From Thalassobacterium maritimum (GTDB lineage: Bacteria > Verrucomicrobiota > Verrucomicrobiia > Opitutales > Coraliomargaritaceae), in assembly GCF_031127805.1 (NCBI RefSeq), contig NZ_JARXHW010000008.1:1-64000 (forward strand): a stretch of 64,000 nt of DNA, in the 5' to 3' direction. This document shows positions 45,182 through 54,000 of the stretch, piece by piece. A model generated the notes under the pieces. It was not told the origin of the DNA. It ran no database searches and saw nothing but the letters and a program-made list of their open reading frames with translations. The translations under genes were made by a program, and so were the position numbers. Every line of letters begins with the position of its first letter. Positions within the stretch are counted from its first letter, which is position 1.

Positions 45182-46480
45182 TCAGCCGTCAGAGTCGTGC
45201 ATGACATAGGGCTGTATGGTGGACAACATGCGCTCCGGAATCGAGGCGACCAGGTAGAAGCCATCATCGCGCGCTTCTTCCTTGCGCACGCCACCTTCGC
45301 GGTGGAGGCGGGCCACCAAATCGTAGCGCTCATGCGGAATTAATAGACGTAGCTGCGCAAAGTCGGCTTCGACGATGGCTTCCATTTTTTCCTGTAATGC
45401 TTCGATCCCTTCGCCAGTGTGGGCGCTGATAAAGAGAGCCTCAGGGTAGCGTAGCGCGAGGTCGTGCTTTGTTTCATCGTCCCAAAGCGCATCAATCTTA
45501 TTGAAGACGGTGATGATCTTCTTGTCCTCCTTAGTGCCCAGTTCCTTTAGCACGGACATGGTGGTCTCGGCGTGCGAGTCCACTTCGGGGCTATTCACAT
45601 CCAGCACATGGATCAAGAAGTTGGAGACAATGGCCTCTTCCAGCGTAGCCTTGAAGGCATCCACCAGGCGGTGGGGCAAATTGCGCACAAAGCCCACCGT
45701 ATCTGTAATCACCAGTGGTTGGCCGGAGGGCAAGGGACAGCGACGCGAGGTCGGGTCGAGTGTGGCGAAGAGCTTATCTTCGGCTAAAATGTCGGAATTG
45801 GTCAACTTATTGAGCAAGGAAGATTTGCCCGCATTGGTATAACCGACAATCGCGCAGGTCGGCACCGGCACGGTCATCCGCTTTTTACGCTGCGTTTCGC
45901 GATGTTGAATCACGCTCTCCAGCTCGCGCTTCACGCGTGTGATCTGCGTGCGCACCATTCGTTGGTCCAGCTCGAGCTGGGTTTCACCCGCATCACGCTG
46001 CATCGAGCCACCGCCGCGTTGACGGCTTAAGTGAGTCCAGGCGCTCTTGAGGCGAGGTAGATTGTGCTCCAAGCGCGCGAGTTCGACCTGTAGCACGGCC
46101 TCCTTGGTCTGTGCACGATCACCGAAAATATCTAAAATCACTTCCTGCCGGTCGATCACTAGGATCTTGCCCTCAGCCAGGGCTTCCCAATTGCGCTGTT
46201 GGGCCGGTGTGAGTTCGTTATCAAAAATAATGACGTCGCAGTCGTAGGCTTTGGCCTCATCGACCAATTCCTGCGCCTTGCCAGAGCCGACCAGCAGCTT
46301 GGCCTGTGGCTTACGAATCGCCACCATGCGCTCATGCATGATACCGAATCCAACGGTATCCACTAGCTCGCGTAACTCATCGAGCAAGCTGCGGGTATTG
46401 GAACTGGTGTCGTCAGGGAGCGTCACGCCGATTAGCATGGCGCGCTCAACAACGGTGGGTCTTTCTTTAACGTCGTGCAC
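45182..46480 (-). CDS. hflX: ribosome-associated GTPase HflX
   Basis: A 432-residue GTPase that splits stalled ribosomes. The N-terminal HflX domain is followed by a helical linker (QRGGGSMQRDAGETQLELD) and the G domain: G1 GYTNAGKSS, G3 DTVGFVRNLPHRLVDAF, G4 FNKID. The order and length are standard. It lies upstream, on the same strand, of the toxin-antitoxin pair, which has its own operator. Confidence 0.95.
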   Translation of the reverse strand: MHDVKERPTVVERAMLIGVTLPDDTSSNTRSLLDELRELVDTVGFGIMHERMVAIRKPQAKLLVGSGKAQELVDEAKAYDCDVIIFDNELTPAQQRNWEALAEGKILVIDRQEVILDIFGDRAQTKEAVLQVELARLEHNLPRLKSAWTHLSRQRGGGSMQRDAGETQLELDQRMVRTQITRVKRELESVIQHRETQRKKRMTVPVPTCAIVGYTNAGKSSLLNKLTNSDILAEDKLFATLDPTSRRCPLPSGQPLVITDTVGFVRNLPHRLVDAFKATLEEAIVSNFLIHVLDVNSPEVDSHAETTMSVLKELGTKEDKKIITVFNKIDALWDDETKHDLALRYPEALFISAHTGEGIEALQEKMEAIVEADFAQLRLLIPHERYDLVARLHREGGVRKEEARDDGFYLVASIPERMLSTIQPYVMHDSDG

Positions 46481-46656
46481 AGTTTAGGTATTTCAAAAGC
46501 GGAAGAGCGGAACTTATGCGACTTTCTCAGTAAATCCACAACGAAATGACGATTTGTTGTGATCGACGCGTTACAGGCGCAATGAACGTAGTGGCGCGCA
46601 TAAAACTGCTATATTTGGGATTGTCTCTACTTGTGTATCTAGCTTTTTCTCAATGC

Positions 46657-47352
46657 ATGCTACGAGCCTCCGACCTATTTGATTTTCCAGAATCCTTGCC
46701 CTTTGCTAGCAGCTTTCGGCCCGAACTCGCACCTTGGGAGTGGTTACCTTTAATCAAGCAAGCTTTGTCTGGATTTGATTTTAAATCCGCGCCTGCACTA
46801 AAAGAGAGCTCGATCCCCGCGGGGCTGACGGTAAGTGGCGATGTGTACATTCATCCCAGTGTTCAATTGCCGCCCTTTGGCTCCATTCAAGGGCCCGCTT
46901 ATATCGGCGAAGACTGTCAGTTGCGCCCCGGAGTGTATATACGTGGCAATGTCATCGCCGGCAAGGGCTGTGTGCTGGGGAATTCCTGCGAGTTTAAAAA
47001 CTGCCTATTGCTCGATGGCGTGCAAGTGCCACACTTCAGCTATGTGGGCGACAGTATTTTGGGCAATGGCGCTCACCTTGGTGCCGGAGTGATTTGCTCC
47101 AATCTGCGACTCGATCAAGCTAATGTGCCGGTCACTTTGCCCAATGGCTCTCGCCACACCACAGAACTGCGCAAGTTGGGTGCATTGATCGCGGATCACG
47201 CGGAGGTGGGTTGCAATGCGGTTCTCAATCCCGGCTCCATTCTAGGCAAGCGGGCCTTAGTCATGCCAACAATGGCCTTTCGCGGCACAGTTGCAGAAAA
47301 TACGATCGCCTACCAAAAGGAGTCGATTCTGAAGGCTCCTCGCATGGATTAA
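46657..47352 (+). CDS. left-handed beta-helix acyltransferase-like protein (GlmU-type)
   Basis: A 231-residue protein. After a DLFDFPESLPF start and a helical segment, the rest is hexapeptide repeats (YIGEDCQLRPGVYIRG, AHLGAGVICSNLRL, NAVLNPGSILGK) that build a left-handed parallel beta-helix. The H-x-G/GAGV...N-x-R/K pattern matches nucleotidyltransferase/acetyltransferase-associated UDP-GlcNAc diphosphorylase relatives. I start at ATG 46657 (MLRASDLFDFPESL); the in-frame ATG at 46546 would add a hydrophobic segment not seen in the family. Substrate unknown. Confidence 0.75.
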   Translation: MLRASDLFDFPESLPFASSFRPELAPWEWLPLIKQALSGFDFKSAPALKESSIPAGLTVSGDVYIHPSVQLPPFGSIQGPAYIGEDCQLRPGVYIRGNVIAGKGCVLGNSCEFKNCLLLDGVQVPHFSYVGDSILGNGAHLGAGVICSNLRLDQANVPVTLPNGSRHTTELRKLGALIADHAEVGCNAVLNPGSILGKRALVMPTMAFRGTVAENTIAYQKESILKAPRMD

Positions 47353-47356
47353 TGAT

Positions 47357-48028
47357 ATGGATTTGAAGCCTTACGGAGACCGCGGGCTGTTATTGGCCGA
47401 GCTCAGCGATGCGCAGCGCACAGCTTGCCTCAATCGTTTAGCGCAAGCCCTGCCGGCTGGCTGTGAGGAATATGTGGTCGGCTACGATAGTATCTTACTG
47501 CTCGGGCCAAGCATTGCCTGTGACCAGCAATTCAAAGAAAGTATCCGCTCATTTGTGGCGTATCCACTCGCAGACGCTCCCGAACCGGATTCCCCACGCA
47601 GCCATTTCGCTCACTCGCGCAAGCACACTATTGAAGTCTACTACAACGGCGCCGATCTCGAATGGGTGGCTCAGGCCTGCAAATTAAGCATTGAGCAAGT
47701 GATCGAGTTGCACACTGCACCCGTATATACCGTGCGGATGATGGGCTTCAGTCCAGGTTTTCCGTATTTGGAAGGATTGGACCCGCGCTTGCAGCTCGAA
47801 CGACGTGCGTCTCCGCGCAACCGTATCGCCCCTGGCGCAGTTGCAATCGGTGGCTCACATGCCGGCATTTACACCGTAGCCAGCCCGGGCGGTTGGCATC
47901 TGCTGGGCCATACCGACTTCCCCTTGTTTGATTTGGAAGCCGCCCGTCACGCTCATGCAAACGCACAGGAGGTCTTCGCGCTGTCCCCAAGCGATCAAGT
48001 TCGTTTTCAACCCAAGGAAATCCGTTGA
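47357..48028 (+). CDS. pxpB: 5-oxoprolinase subunit PxpB
   Basis: A 223-residue KipI-like protein. The family landmarks are LKPYGDRGLLLAEL, YDSILLL, MMGFSPGFPYLEGLDPRL, PRNRIAPGAVAIGG and SPGGWHLLGHTDFPLFD. PxpA, PxpB and PxpC together cleave 5-oxoproline with ATP to glutamate. The PxpC gene overlaps it by four bases. It is the first of three genes. Confidence 0.95.
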   Translation: MDLKPYGDRGLLLAELSDAQRTACLNRLAQALPAGCEEYVVGYDSILLLGPSIACDQQFKESIRSFVAYPLADAPEPDSPRSHFAHSRKHTIEVYYNGADLEWVAQACKLSIEQVIELHTAPVYTVRMMGFSPGFPYLEGLDPRLQLERRASPRNRIAPGAVAIGGSHAGIYTVASPGGWHLLGHTDFPLFDLEAARHAHANAQEVFALSPSDQVRFQPKEIR

Positions 48029-48873
48029 TCGAAATCCTCTCCATTGGCTCTGGCCTTTCGATACAAGATCGTGGGCGCGCGGGTTGGCGTCGTTTTGGCG
48101 TGCCTGCGGGTGGGGCGATGGACGCCCGTTCGATGGCCTTGGCCAATACACTGCTGTGTAATCCGAGCGATGCGCCGGTGCTGGAAGTGGCACAGCAAGG
48201 CGCCAAAATCCGTATTTTAGAAGACTGTTGGCTGGCTTTAGCAGGTGGGGATTTTTGTAGTCGCTTTGCTTCGGGCACGGGGATGCCGTTTGTTGCGGGA
48301 CAGATACTAGAATTCGATCAAAAGGCTGCGGGTCTTTACGCATATCTAGCACTGCCAGGTGGATTTAAAACCGAGCGCTGGCTCGGCAGTGCTTCAATGG
48401 ACTTACGCAATGGCATGGGGACTCCAATCCAGAATGGCAGTCGTTTGCCAGCGCAACAGTCGCAGCCAAACGCATCGATCCAATCAGTGGCCCGTCGAAT
48501 CTCAAGTGTGCCCCAAGAGCACATACCCCATGGATACGCGCATTTCACGCTTCATCCCGGGCCACAATTCAAAAGCTTTAGTCGCGACACACAGCAGCAA
48601 TTCATTGCCAGCAAATGGACCGTTTCCCCGCGTTCGGATCGGACCGGCTATCGACTGGAAGGTGCCACACTCGACGTCCCAGAATCCATCGCCAGCGAAC
48701 CCGTGCTGCCAGGCAGTTTTCAAATCCCCGGCAATGGACAGCCCATCGTCACGCTACACGATGGTCCCACCGTGGGCGGTTACGCGAAAATTGCCGTGCT
48801 GGCTGCAAAGGATCTCGATCGCTTCGTGCAATGCGCTCCCGGCACCCAACTTACATTTTCATGGCTCAAATAA
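48025..48873 (+). CDS. pxpC: 5-oxoprolinase subunit PxpC
   Basis: A 282-residue KipA-like protein with a TTG start at 48025. SIGSGLSIQDRGRAGWRRFGVPAGGAMD is the family N-terminal signature; the SDRTGYRLEG and DGPTVGGYAKIAVL blocks follow. It overlaps pxpB by four bases and ends in TAA at 48873 next to the pxpA start. It acts with PxpA/B on 5-oxoproline. Confidence 0.94.
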   Translation: MIEILSIGSGLSIQDRGRAGWRRFGVPAGGAMDARSMALANTLLCNPSDAPVLEVAQQGAKIRILEDCWLALAGGDFCSRFASGTGMPFVAGQILEFDQKAAGLYAYLALPGGFKTERWLGSASMDLRNGMGTPIQNGSRLPAQQSQPNASIQSVARRISSVPQEHIPHGYAHFTLHPGPQFKSFSRDTQQQFIASKWTVSPRSDRTGYRLEGATLDVPESIASEPVLPGSFQIPGNGQPIVTLHDGPTVGGYAKIAVLAAKDLDRFVQCAPGTQLTFSWLK

Positions 48874-49607
48874 TGCTCAATTGCGACCTCGGGGAAAACG
48901 AATCGCTGGAACAGACCGAACAACTGCTCGCGCAAATCGATGCTGCCAATATCGGCTGCGGCTATCATGCGGGAAGCCCCGATAAGACCCGCGCCAGCAT
49001 TGAGCGGGCACTCAAATACGAGGTTCAAATCGGGGCACACCCCGGGCTGGCGCTGGATGGTGGACGTGGGCAAGCTCTGCCTACACCTACGGAATTTCGC
49101 GATTTACTGGAAGTGCAAATTGGCTCCTTTCAAAGCTCCGCTCAGGCGCTAGGCACCCGCACGAGCTATATCAAATTACACGGCAGTCTTTACCATGCCG
49201 TCGAAACACAGCCCACACTGGCCGCGGTTTATATCGAATTCCTGCAGCAACAAACGCCGGCCATCGCCACCTTCGCACTGGCCGCCGGTAAGTTTGCCCG
49301 AATGGCCAACCAAGCCGGACTGCGCGTGTTTCAAGAAGCCTTTGCCGACCGTGCCTATATGCCCGATGGCTCCTTGGTGCCGCGAGTAGAGCAGGGCGCT
49401 GTGCTCTCACATGCCGAGGCACAGTCTCGCTTGAAAAAATGGCTCCAAACAGGCCAATTTCCTACTCGTGGCGGGCAGCCGATCACACTCTCCGCGGATA
49501 CCCTCTGCGTGCACGGCGACAGCCCAGGCGCACTCGAATTAATCCGCGACATCCAAGCAGCACTCAAAACCAACAAAATAGAGCGTTCCGCTTCGAGATT
49601 TAGCTAG
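48861..49607 (+). CDS. pxpA: 5-oxoprolinase subunit PxpA (LamB/YcsF family)
   Basis: A 248-residue LamB/YcsF-family protein. MLNCDLGENESLEQTEQLL, ANIGCGYHAGSP, IGAHPGLAL, VKLHG-type (YIKLHGSLYH) and LCVHGDSPGA blocks are diagnostic. I start at ATG 48861 (MAQIMLNCDLGE); the next ATG (48873) shares a base with the pxpC stop and is the alternative. It carries the substrate site of the 5-oxoprolinase complex. Confidence 0.95.
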   Translation: MAQIMLNCDLGENESLEQTEQLLAQIDAANIGCGYHAGSPDKTRASIERALKYEVQIGAHPGLALDGGRGQALPTPTEFRDLLEVQIGSFQSSAQALGTRTSYIKLHGSLYHAVETQPTLAAVYIEFLQQQTPAIATFALAAGKFARMANQAGLRVFQEAFADRAYMPDGSLVPRVEQGAVLSHAEAQSRLKKWLQTGQFPTRGGQPITLSADTLCVHGDSPGALELIRDIQAALKTNKIERSASRFS

Positions 49608-49641
49608 CCTCACCGATCACACTCAGTATCAAGTTTAAGCC

Positions 49642-50895
49642 GTGAGTATCAAAAAACAGAAAAAGGCTGGTAAAGAACTGCTACAAGCAGCGAACAAGGT
49701 GTATCATTACCGGCGGGATGTCTTGTCAGAAGCGCGCTTAGTCGAGCTCGACAAAGCTGTGGCCGAATTAGATGCTATGCTGCGTGATCCCGCAGTCAGC
49801 GAGAGCCCGCTGGAAGCGTGTATGAACCGCCTCGATGCCTTACTACGCAAAATTGGTGGCAAAATTTACCCCAAAACCTTTTGGAGTGACAATTTAGAAG
49901 TCGCGCTGGTCGCTGCCATCATCGTGATCGGCATACGAACTTTCTTTTTCCAGCCCTTCATTATTCCCACCAACTCCATGTATCCCACTTACAGCGGCAT
50001 GAATGCTGTGATGTATGAAGATAAGGACGACGCGCCCGCTGCACTGACTAAGACATTCCGTTTTCTGACGCTCGGGGCACGCCACAAAGCACTGATCGCA
50101 CAAAATAGCGGCGACATTCAAATCCCCATGGCCGCCACTCAAGACGGCGGGATGCGTATCTATTTCAAACAAGTTAAAGGCAAAAAGTGGGGCTTTTTAC
50201 CCACCGTATTGGCCGAATACACCGTCCTAGTCGGTGGCGTACCGCACAGCATACGCGTGCCCGCAGACTTCGACATGCAAGGCACACTATTAAAAAGCTT
50301 CCCCGGAGCCGAACCTGAGCTCATCCGCACCAACAATGGCACTGGCTACGCGCTGGATTTACATGCACAAGCACATCCAGGGGAGGCCGTTTTACGCTTC
50401 GATATCACTCTGGGCGACGCCTTATTTGTCGACCGCATCAGTTATCATTTTAAACGCCCCCAAGCCGGCGATCCTTTCGTATTTCGCACTCGTGACATAC
50501 CAGGCATCGAAGGTGGCGCAAATAGCTACGTAGACAAATATTACATTAAGCGCATTGGCGGCGTCGGTGGCGAGACCCTAGAGATCAAAGACAGCGCCTT
50601 GCTCGTCGACGGTGAGCCACGCGACGAAGTCGAAGCCTTCGGTCGTAATGCCCGCAAAGAAGGTGAATATGGCGGCTATGTGTATCCCAATTCAAATTCC
50701 TCCTCGCCAGCCAAGCTGATGACCGGTCCCGGCGTGACCGCCGAAATACCTGAAGGCAAGTTTGTCGCGCTCGGAGACAACTCCGCCAACAGTCTCGACA
50801 GTCGCTATTGGGGCTACGTGCCCGAGAAAGCCGTCATCGGTAAAGCCATCTTCATTTATTATCCATTCACCAAGCGCTGGGGTCTGGCTGAATAA
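49642..50895 (+). CDS. lepB: signal peptidase I, long form
   Basis: A 417-residue S26 protease starting at GTG 49642. A TM (about 84-104) precedes the catalytic Ser112 in PTNSMYPTYSG; the general-base Lys303 lies in YYIKRIGGVGGETLE, and the GDNSANSLDSRYWG box is near the C-terminus. It cleaves signal peptides of exported proteins. The span between Ser112 and Lys303 (about 190 residues) is much longer than in E. coli LepB, because of an insert with two extra beta-rich regions. Standalone gene. Confidence 0.93.
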   Translation: MSIKKQKKAGKELLQAANKVYHYRRDVLSEARLVELDKAVAELDAMLRDPAVSESPLEACMNRLDALLRKIGGKIYPKTFWSDNLEVALVAAIIVIGIRTFFFQPFIIPTNSMYPTYSGMNAVMYEDKDDAPAALTKTFRFLTLGARHKALIAQNSGDIQIPMAATQDGGMRIYFKQVKGKKWGFLPTVLAEYTVLVGGVPHSIRVPADFDMQGTLLKSFPGAEPELIRTNNGTGYALDLHAQAHPGEAVLRFDITLGDALFVDRISYHFKRPQAGDPFVFRTRDIPGIEGGANSYVDKYYIKRIGGVGGETLEIKDSALLVDGEPRDEVEAFGRNARKEGEYGGYVYPNSNSSSPAKLMTGPGVTAEIPEGKFVALGDNSANSLDSRYWGYVPEKAVIGKAIFIYYPFTKRWGLAE

Positions 50896-50981
50896 TCCAC
50901 ACTGAAAGACTCAATCCGGGCTCCCCTCAATTAAGCTGATATATTACGCACAATATATATTATGTCTAATTTTCATTTTTA

Positions 50982-51169
50982 AGACTCAAAACTTACAGAA
51001 TTTGTATATGAATTCTTGCTAGCCTACGGCACTCCCAATGCCTCGATTGCGCGCTTGAAATCTAGCCAGATGAATCTGGCTAGAGTCGAAAACCACGTGA
51101 TGGAAATTTTGCAGCAACGGGAGAATCACTCCGATGTGTATATTCGACGGTTACAACAGCTTCCTTCAT
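50982..51169 (+). pseudogene. possible gene remnant containing a strong hairpin
   Basis: An open frame without a start reads LTEFVYEFLLAYGTPNASIA then RLKSSQMNLARVENHVMEIL, ending in TAG at 51167-51169. The FLLAYGTPNASIARLK segment recalls N-terminal regions of restriction/DNA-methylase-type proteins (LLxAYGLPKxxITRL). The piece is short and partly overlaps the next gene's upstream region, so the assignment is weak. Confidence 0.3.
51061..51084. repeat. 24-bp perfect inverted repeat
   Basis: TCTAGCCAGAT and ATCTGGCTAGA pair perfectly around a GA spacer. There is no T-tract directly after it in either direction, so it is not a standard terminator. It could be a mobile-element end or recombination site. 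Confidence 0.55.
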
Positions 51170-51178
51170 AGCATAGAT

Positions 51179-51682
51179 ATGACCGTCTTTGAGTTCAGCT
51201 CTCTTTTGATCGCCATACCAGTTGCGGTTATCACATGCGGTCAAATATTCACAACTAGAAAGCATAATAGACTGTCATGCAGTCCTAGGCTGGTGTCAGA
51301 GATCAATCGTGATCATTCAGACGATACCTATCTAATCACATTTACAGTTTTCAATCGGGGCCTAGGGCCTGCTGAAATAACAAGTATTCAGCTTTATCTC
51401 GATAACGAGCTATGCCCCGAAATCGAACACCCATGTCGTGAGCTTTGTGAACGTGTCTTTAGTAAATATGAGGACTTCATCAAAGTTAATTATGATGCTT
51501 GGTTTAGCGCTGGTTACCTCATCGCTGAAAAAGAAAGCTACAAATTCGTTCAACTTAAGTTCAAAGGCGGACAACAGATCCCACTCGCCGAAATCCAAAA
51601 AGATTTAGAACGCTTTCGAATCAAAATCGAATATGCATCTTTATACGGCGAAAAACACTCCTTCGACAGCGACAAGAATTAA
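51179..51682 (+). CDS. membrane-anchored hypothetical protein
   Basis: A protein of about 167 residues. A single N-terminal hydrophobic segment (FSSLLIAIPVAVITCGQIF) likely anchors it; the rest is beta-rich, resembling small Ig-like folds seen in such anchored proteins (VFNRGLGPAEITSIQLYL). I prefer ATG 51179 because it starts directly before the anchor; ATG 51134 adds 15 residues. Unknown function, in the accessory region before the module at 51879. Confidence 0.5.
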   Translation: MTVFEFSSLLIAIPVAVITCGQIFTTRKHNRLSCSPRLVSEINRDHSDDTYLITFTVFNRGLGPAEITSIQLYLDNELCPEIEHPCRELCERVFSKYEDFIKVNYDAWFSAGYLIAEKESYKFVQLKFKGGQQIPLAEIQKDLERFRIKIEYASLYGEKHSFDSDKN

Positions 51683-51687
51683 CTCCT

Positions 51688-51785
51688 ATGACCACCCACC
51701 ACCTCCCCATTTCCATCCCCGACATACTCCACGGCAAGTCTGTGTAGTGGGAGCGTTTGGAGTTCAAGCAGGGCTGAAATTCCGG
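51688..51785 (+). pseudogene. decayed duplicate of the 5' end of the AlbA_2-type gene
   Basis: About 98 bases nearly match 55022-55119. The copy encodes the same start (MTTHHLPISIPDILHGK) but has TAG where the other has GAA, and TGA replaces TGG a little later. It stops resembling the partner after about 98 bases. It is a relic left at the left side of the XRE-to-unknown operon. Confidence 0.75.
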
Positions 51786-51878
51786 GGGATTTGCAATACA
51801 GCTAGAAATCCCAACTTGACACTTGTTATCCCCTGATCTTGTGGTAAGTTTTTACCACAAACTAAAAAGGAGAGAAAC

Positions 51879-52256
51879 ATGTTCAACGAAACCGTAAAGA
51901 AGCTACGCATTGAGAAACGACTGACCTTGCGCGATTTTTGTGCAGCGGTTGGTCTCGATCCTAGCAACTGGAGTAAGGTCGAGCGTGGGATCAATCCGCC
52001 TCCGGGGGATATCAAAACGCTGGAGAAGCTTGCAGTGTTCTTCGAATTGGAGGGAGCCGCTAAACTCAATTTTATCGATGAAGCGGCGCTACAGCGAAAC
52101 GAAATTCCTGCGGATATTGCGGGAAACTCAGTGTTACAGAGCGCCCTCCCCGCTTTCTTTCGTGCAGCCCGCGGGCACGAGTTGACTCCGGAAGAGTTGG
52201 AAAAGCTTTCTGAGGACATCAAGAAACTGCACACGCCGGATTCTCTGACCCAATAG
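51879..52256 (+). CDS. XRE-family transcriptional regulator
   Basis: A 125-residue protein. The N-terminal helix-turn-helix is TVKKLRIEKRLTLRDFCAAV followed by LDPSNWSKVERG, the XRE pattern. The C-terminal half is helical and likely a dimer or partner-binding region. It starts with AAAGGAGAG about 9 bases upstream (good RBS) and is followed four bases later by an ImmA/IrrE-like protease gene, the standard repressor/anti-repressor pairing. Confidence 0.85.
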   Translation: MFNETVKKLRIEKRLTLRDFCAAVGLDPSNWSKVERGINPPPGDIKTLEKLAVFFELEGAAKLNFIDEAALQRNEIPADIAGNSVLQSALPAFFRAARGHELTPEELEKLSEDIKKLHTPDSLTQ

Positions 52257-52260
52257 TAAA

Positions 52261-52863
52261 ATGGAGCACGTCTGGCAGAAAATCGATGAACTCAGGCAAT
52301 CTTATCCGATCCTAGGCGAGTCCAGCACTCCAATCGACGTATTCAGTTTCTTCGAACTGGACTTGGGTCTTGATGCGATCCCGTTCGACGATTTGGATCG
52401 CAATTACAGAGCGGAAGCGGCGATTACTGCAGATTTCACGGGGCTCTACATTGATGCGGAACAATACAACATACTGGAGACAGCTCCTGTCTGGAAACTG
52501 AATCGGCTGAGGTTTACAATTGCCCATGAATTAGGGCATTACTTTTTACATCGGGATTTACCACAGGCGGAAGATTTTAAAAGCCTAGAGAACTTTGCCA
52601 AATGGACCGCCAGTTACAAGGGACGCAAATATACAGTTGAACAAGAAGCCAATGAGTTTGCGGGCCGCTTGTTAGTCCCACTTCTTCGAATTCAAGAAAT
52701 GTATGATACCTTTGCGGAGCAAGCTCGGAAACTGGTCATTAACTTCGATAGAAACGAACAACTACGCACTCAGTTTGCCGACCAAATCGCTCCCAAATTT
52801 GGAGTGAACACACTAGTCATCACCGCAAGATTAGACCGCGATGGCATCTGGCCATCCGCTTAG
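52261..52863 (+). CDS. ImmA/IrrE-family metallo-endopeptidase
   Basis: A 200-residue zinc protease. The metal motif HELGH is at residues 89-93 (FTIAHELGHYFLHRD), and the third ligand Glu is expected in EQEANEFAGRLLVP. ImmA-type proteases cut a partner repressor, here presumably the XRE protein encoded four bases upstream. It is followed by a 222-base gap and then the DUF488 gene on the same strand. Confidence 0.9.
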   Translation: MEHVWQKIDELRQSYPILGESSTPIDVFSFFELDLGLDAIPFDDLDRNYRAEAAITADFTGLYIDAEQYNILETAPVWKLNRLRFTIAHELGHYFLHRDLPQAEDFKSLENFAKWTASYKGRKYTVEQEANEFAGRLLVPLLRIQEMYDTFAEQARKLVINFDRNEQLRTQFADQIAPKFGVNTLVITARLDRDGIWPSA

Positions 52864-53085
52864 AATCCTTGCAGCTATCGACATAGGCATTGACTACACA
52901 GGACCTGCGACCATTTTTGTTTATTACATCTCTCCAGTTAGTTTCGACAACTGGACGCGGGACGGTTTTCTTAGGAAGTCGTCCCTGCATTTTTTTATCA
53001 GCTAGACTAAGCGAGAAGGTAATGGAGTTGGCATCCATCAGATTCGCGATTGCCTTCGACCGAATTTGATTTGAATTTCTGGAAA

Positions 53086-54000
53086 ATGACAACTGCCACC
53101 AAGTTAAAAGCACCGACCTACATGCGTCAGCGACTGCTGCTGTTCTTTTTGGACGCTGCGGGCGACGCGCTTTCAAAAATGGATCTGCAAAAGCTGCTCT
53201 TTCTCTACCATGAGGACACAGAGGCAGCGCATTACGCCTTTGTGCCATATCGCTTTGGTAGTTACTCTTTTCTGGCGGCAGATGACCTTGATTTAATGGA
53301 AAAACGTGGCTGGGTGGAATCAGAAGGCAAAGAACTCACCTTGGGCGCAAGTATTGAAAAGGAAAGCTGGGCGCGTAACAATGCAGAGCGACGAGCTGTC
53401 AAACGCTGGATGTATCGAAATACGCACCGTGGTGATCGCTTGGTAGCTGAAACCTACCGTCGCTTCCCCTACTACGCGATTAACAGCGAAATGCGTGAAC
53501 GACTCTTAAGCAGTGCTGAGATGGCAGCAGTAAAAAGCGCCTTGCCTCATCCAGAGGAAACGACAGATCCGCTCGTCTTCACAATAGGATACGAAGGCAT
53601 TCATTTTGAAGAATACATCAACAAGCTGATCCGTCATCAAGTGGCAGTGCTCTGCGATGTGCGACGAAATCCGCTCAGCCGTAAGTTCGGCTTTTCTTCG
53701 AAAATGCTGGCACGTGTCCTTCCAAGCTTAGGAATCGAGTATATTCACTTGCCCGAGCTAGGAATCGAATCCGACAAGCGCAAGGAACTTAATTCGATGG
53801 CGGACTATGAAAGTTTATTCGCTGGCTATCGTGTGGAACTTCCAAATCGGACAAAGGGCTTAGATCGCTTAAAATCGATCATTGATCAACATAAACGCGT
53901 TGCCTTAACATGCTTTGAAGCGGAACCACATTGCTGTCATCGACACTGTATTAGCGATTTACTTGAAGCGCAGGCTGGCTATAAAGTAACGCATCTATGA
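53086..54000 (+). CDS. Panacea-like/DUF488 fusion protein
   Basis: A 304-residue protein in two parts. Residues about 8-110 read LLLFFLDAAGDALSKMDLQK followed by FVPYRFGSYSF and GWVE, which resembles the Panacea (DUF4065/SocA) antitoxin domain. Residues about 165-304 are DUF488: TIGYEGIHFEEYINKL, DVRRNPLSRKFGFSSKML, and the CFEAEPHCCHRHCI tail. I use the ATG at 53086 (MTTATKLKAPTYMRQ). It overlaps the next gene by four bases. Both domains recur in defence or toxin contexts, but the function of this fusion is not established. Confidence 0.75.
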   Translation: MTTATKLKAPTYMRQRLLLFFLDAAGDALSKMDLQKLLFLYHEDTEAAHYAFVPYRFGSYSFLAADDLDLMEKRGWVESEGKELTLGASIEKESWARNNAERRAVKRWMYRNTHRGDRLVAETYRRFPYYAINSEMRERLLSSAEMAAVKSALPHPEETTDPLVFTIGYEGIHFEEYINKLIRHQVAVLCDVRRNPLSRKFGFSSKMLARVLPSLGIEYIHLPELGIESDKRKELNSMADYESLFAGYRVELPNRTKGLDRLKSIIDQHKRVALTCFEAEPHCCHRHCISDLLEAQAGYKVTHL

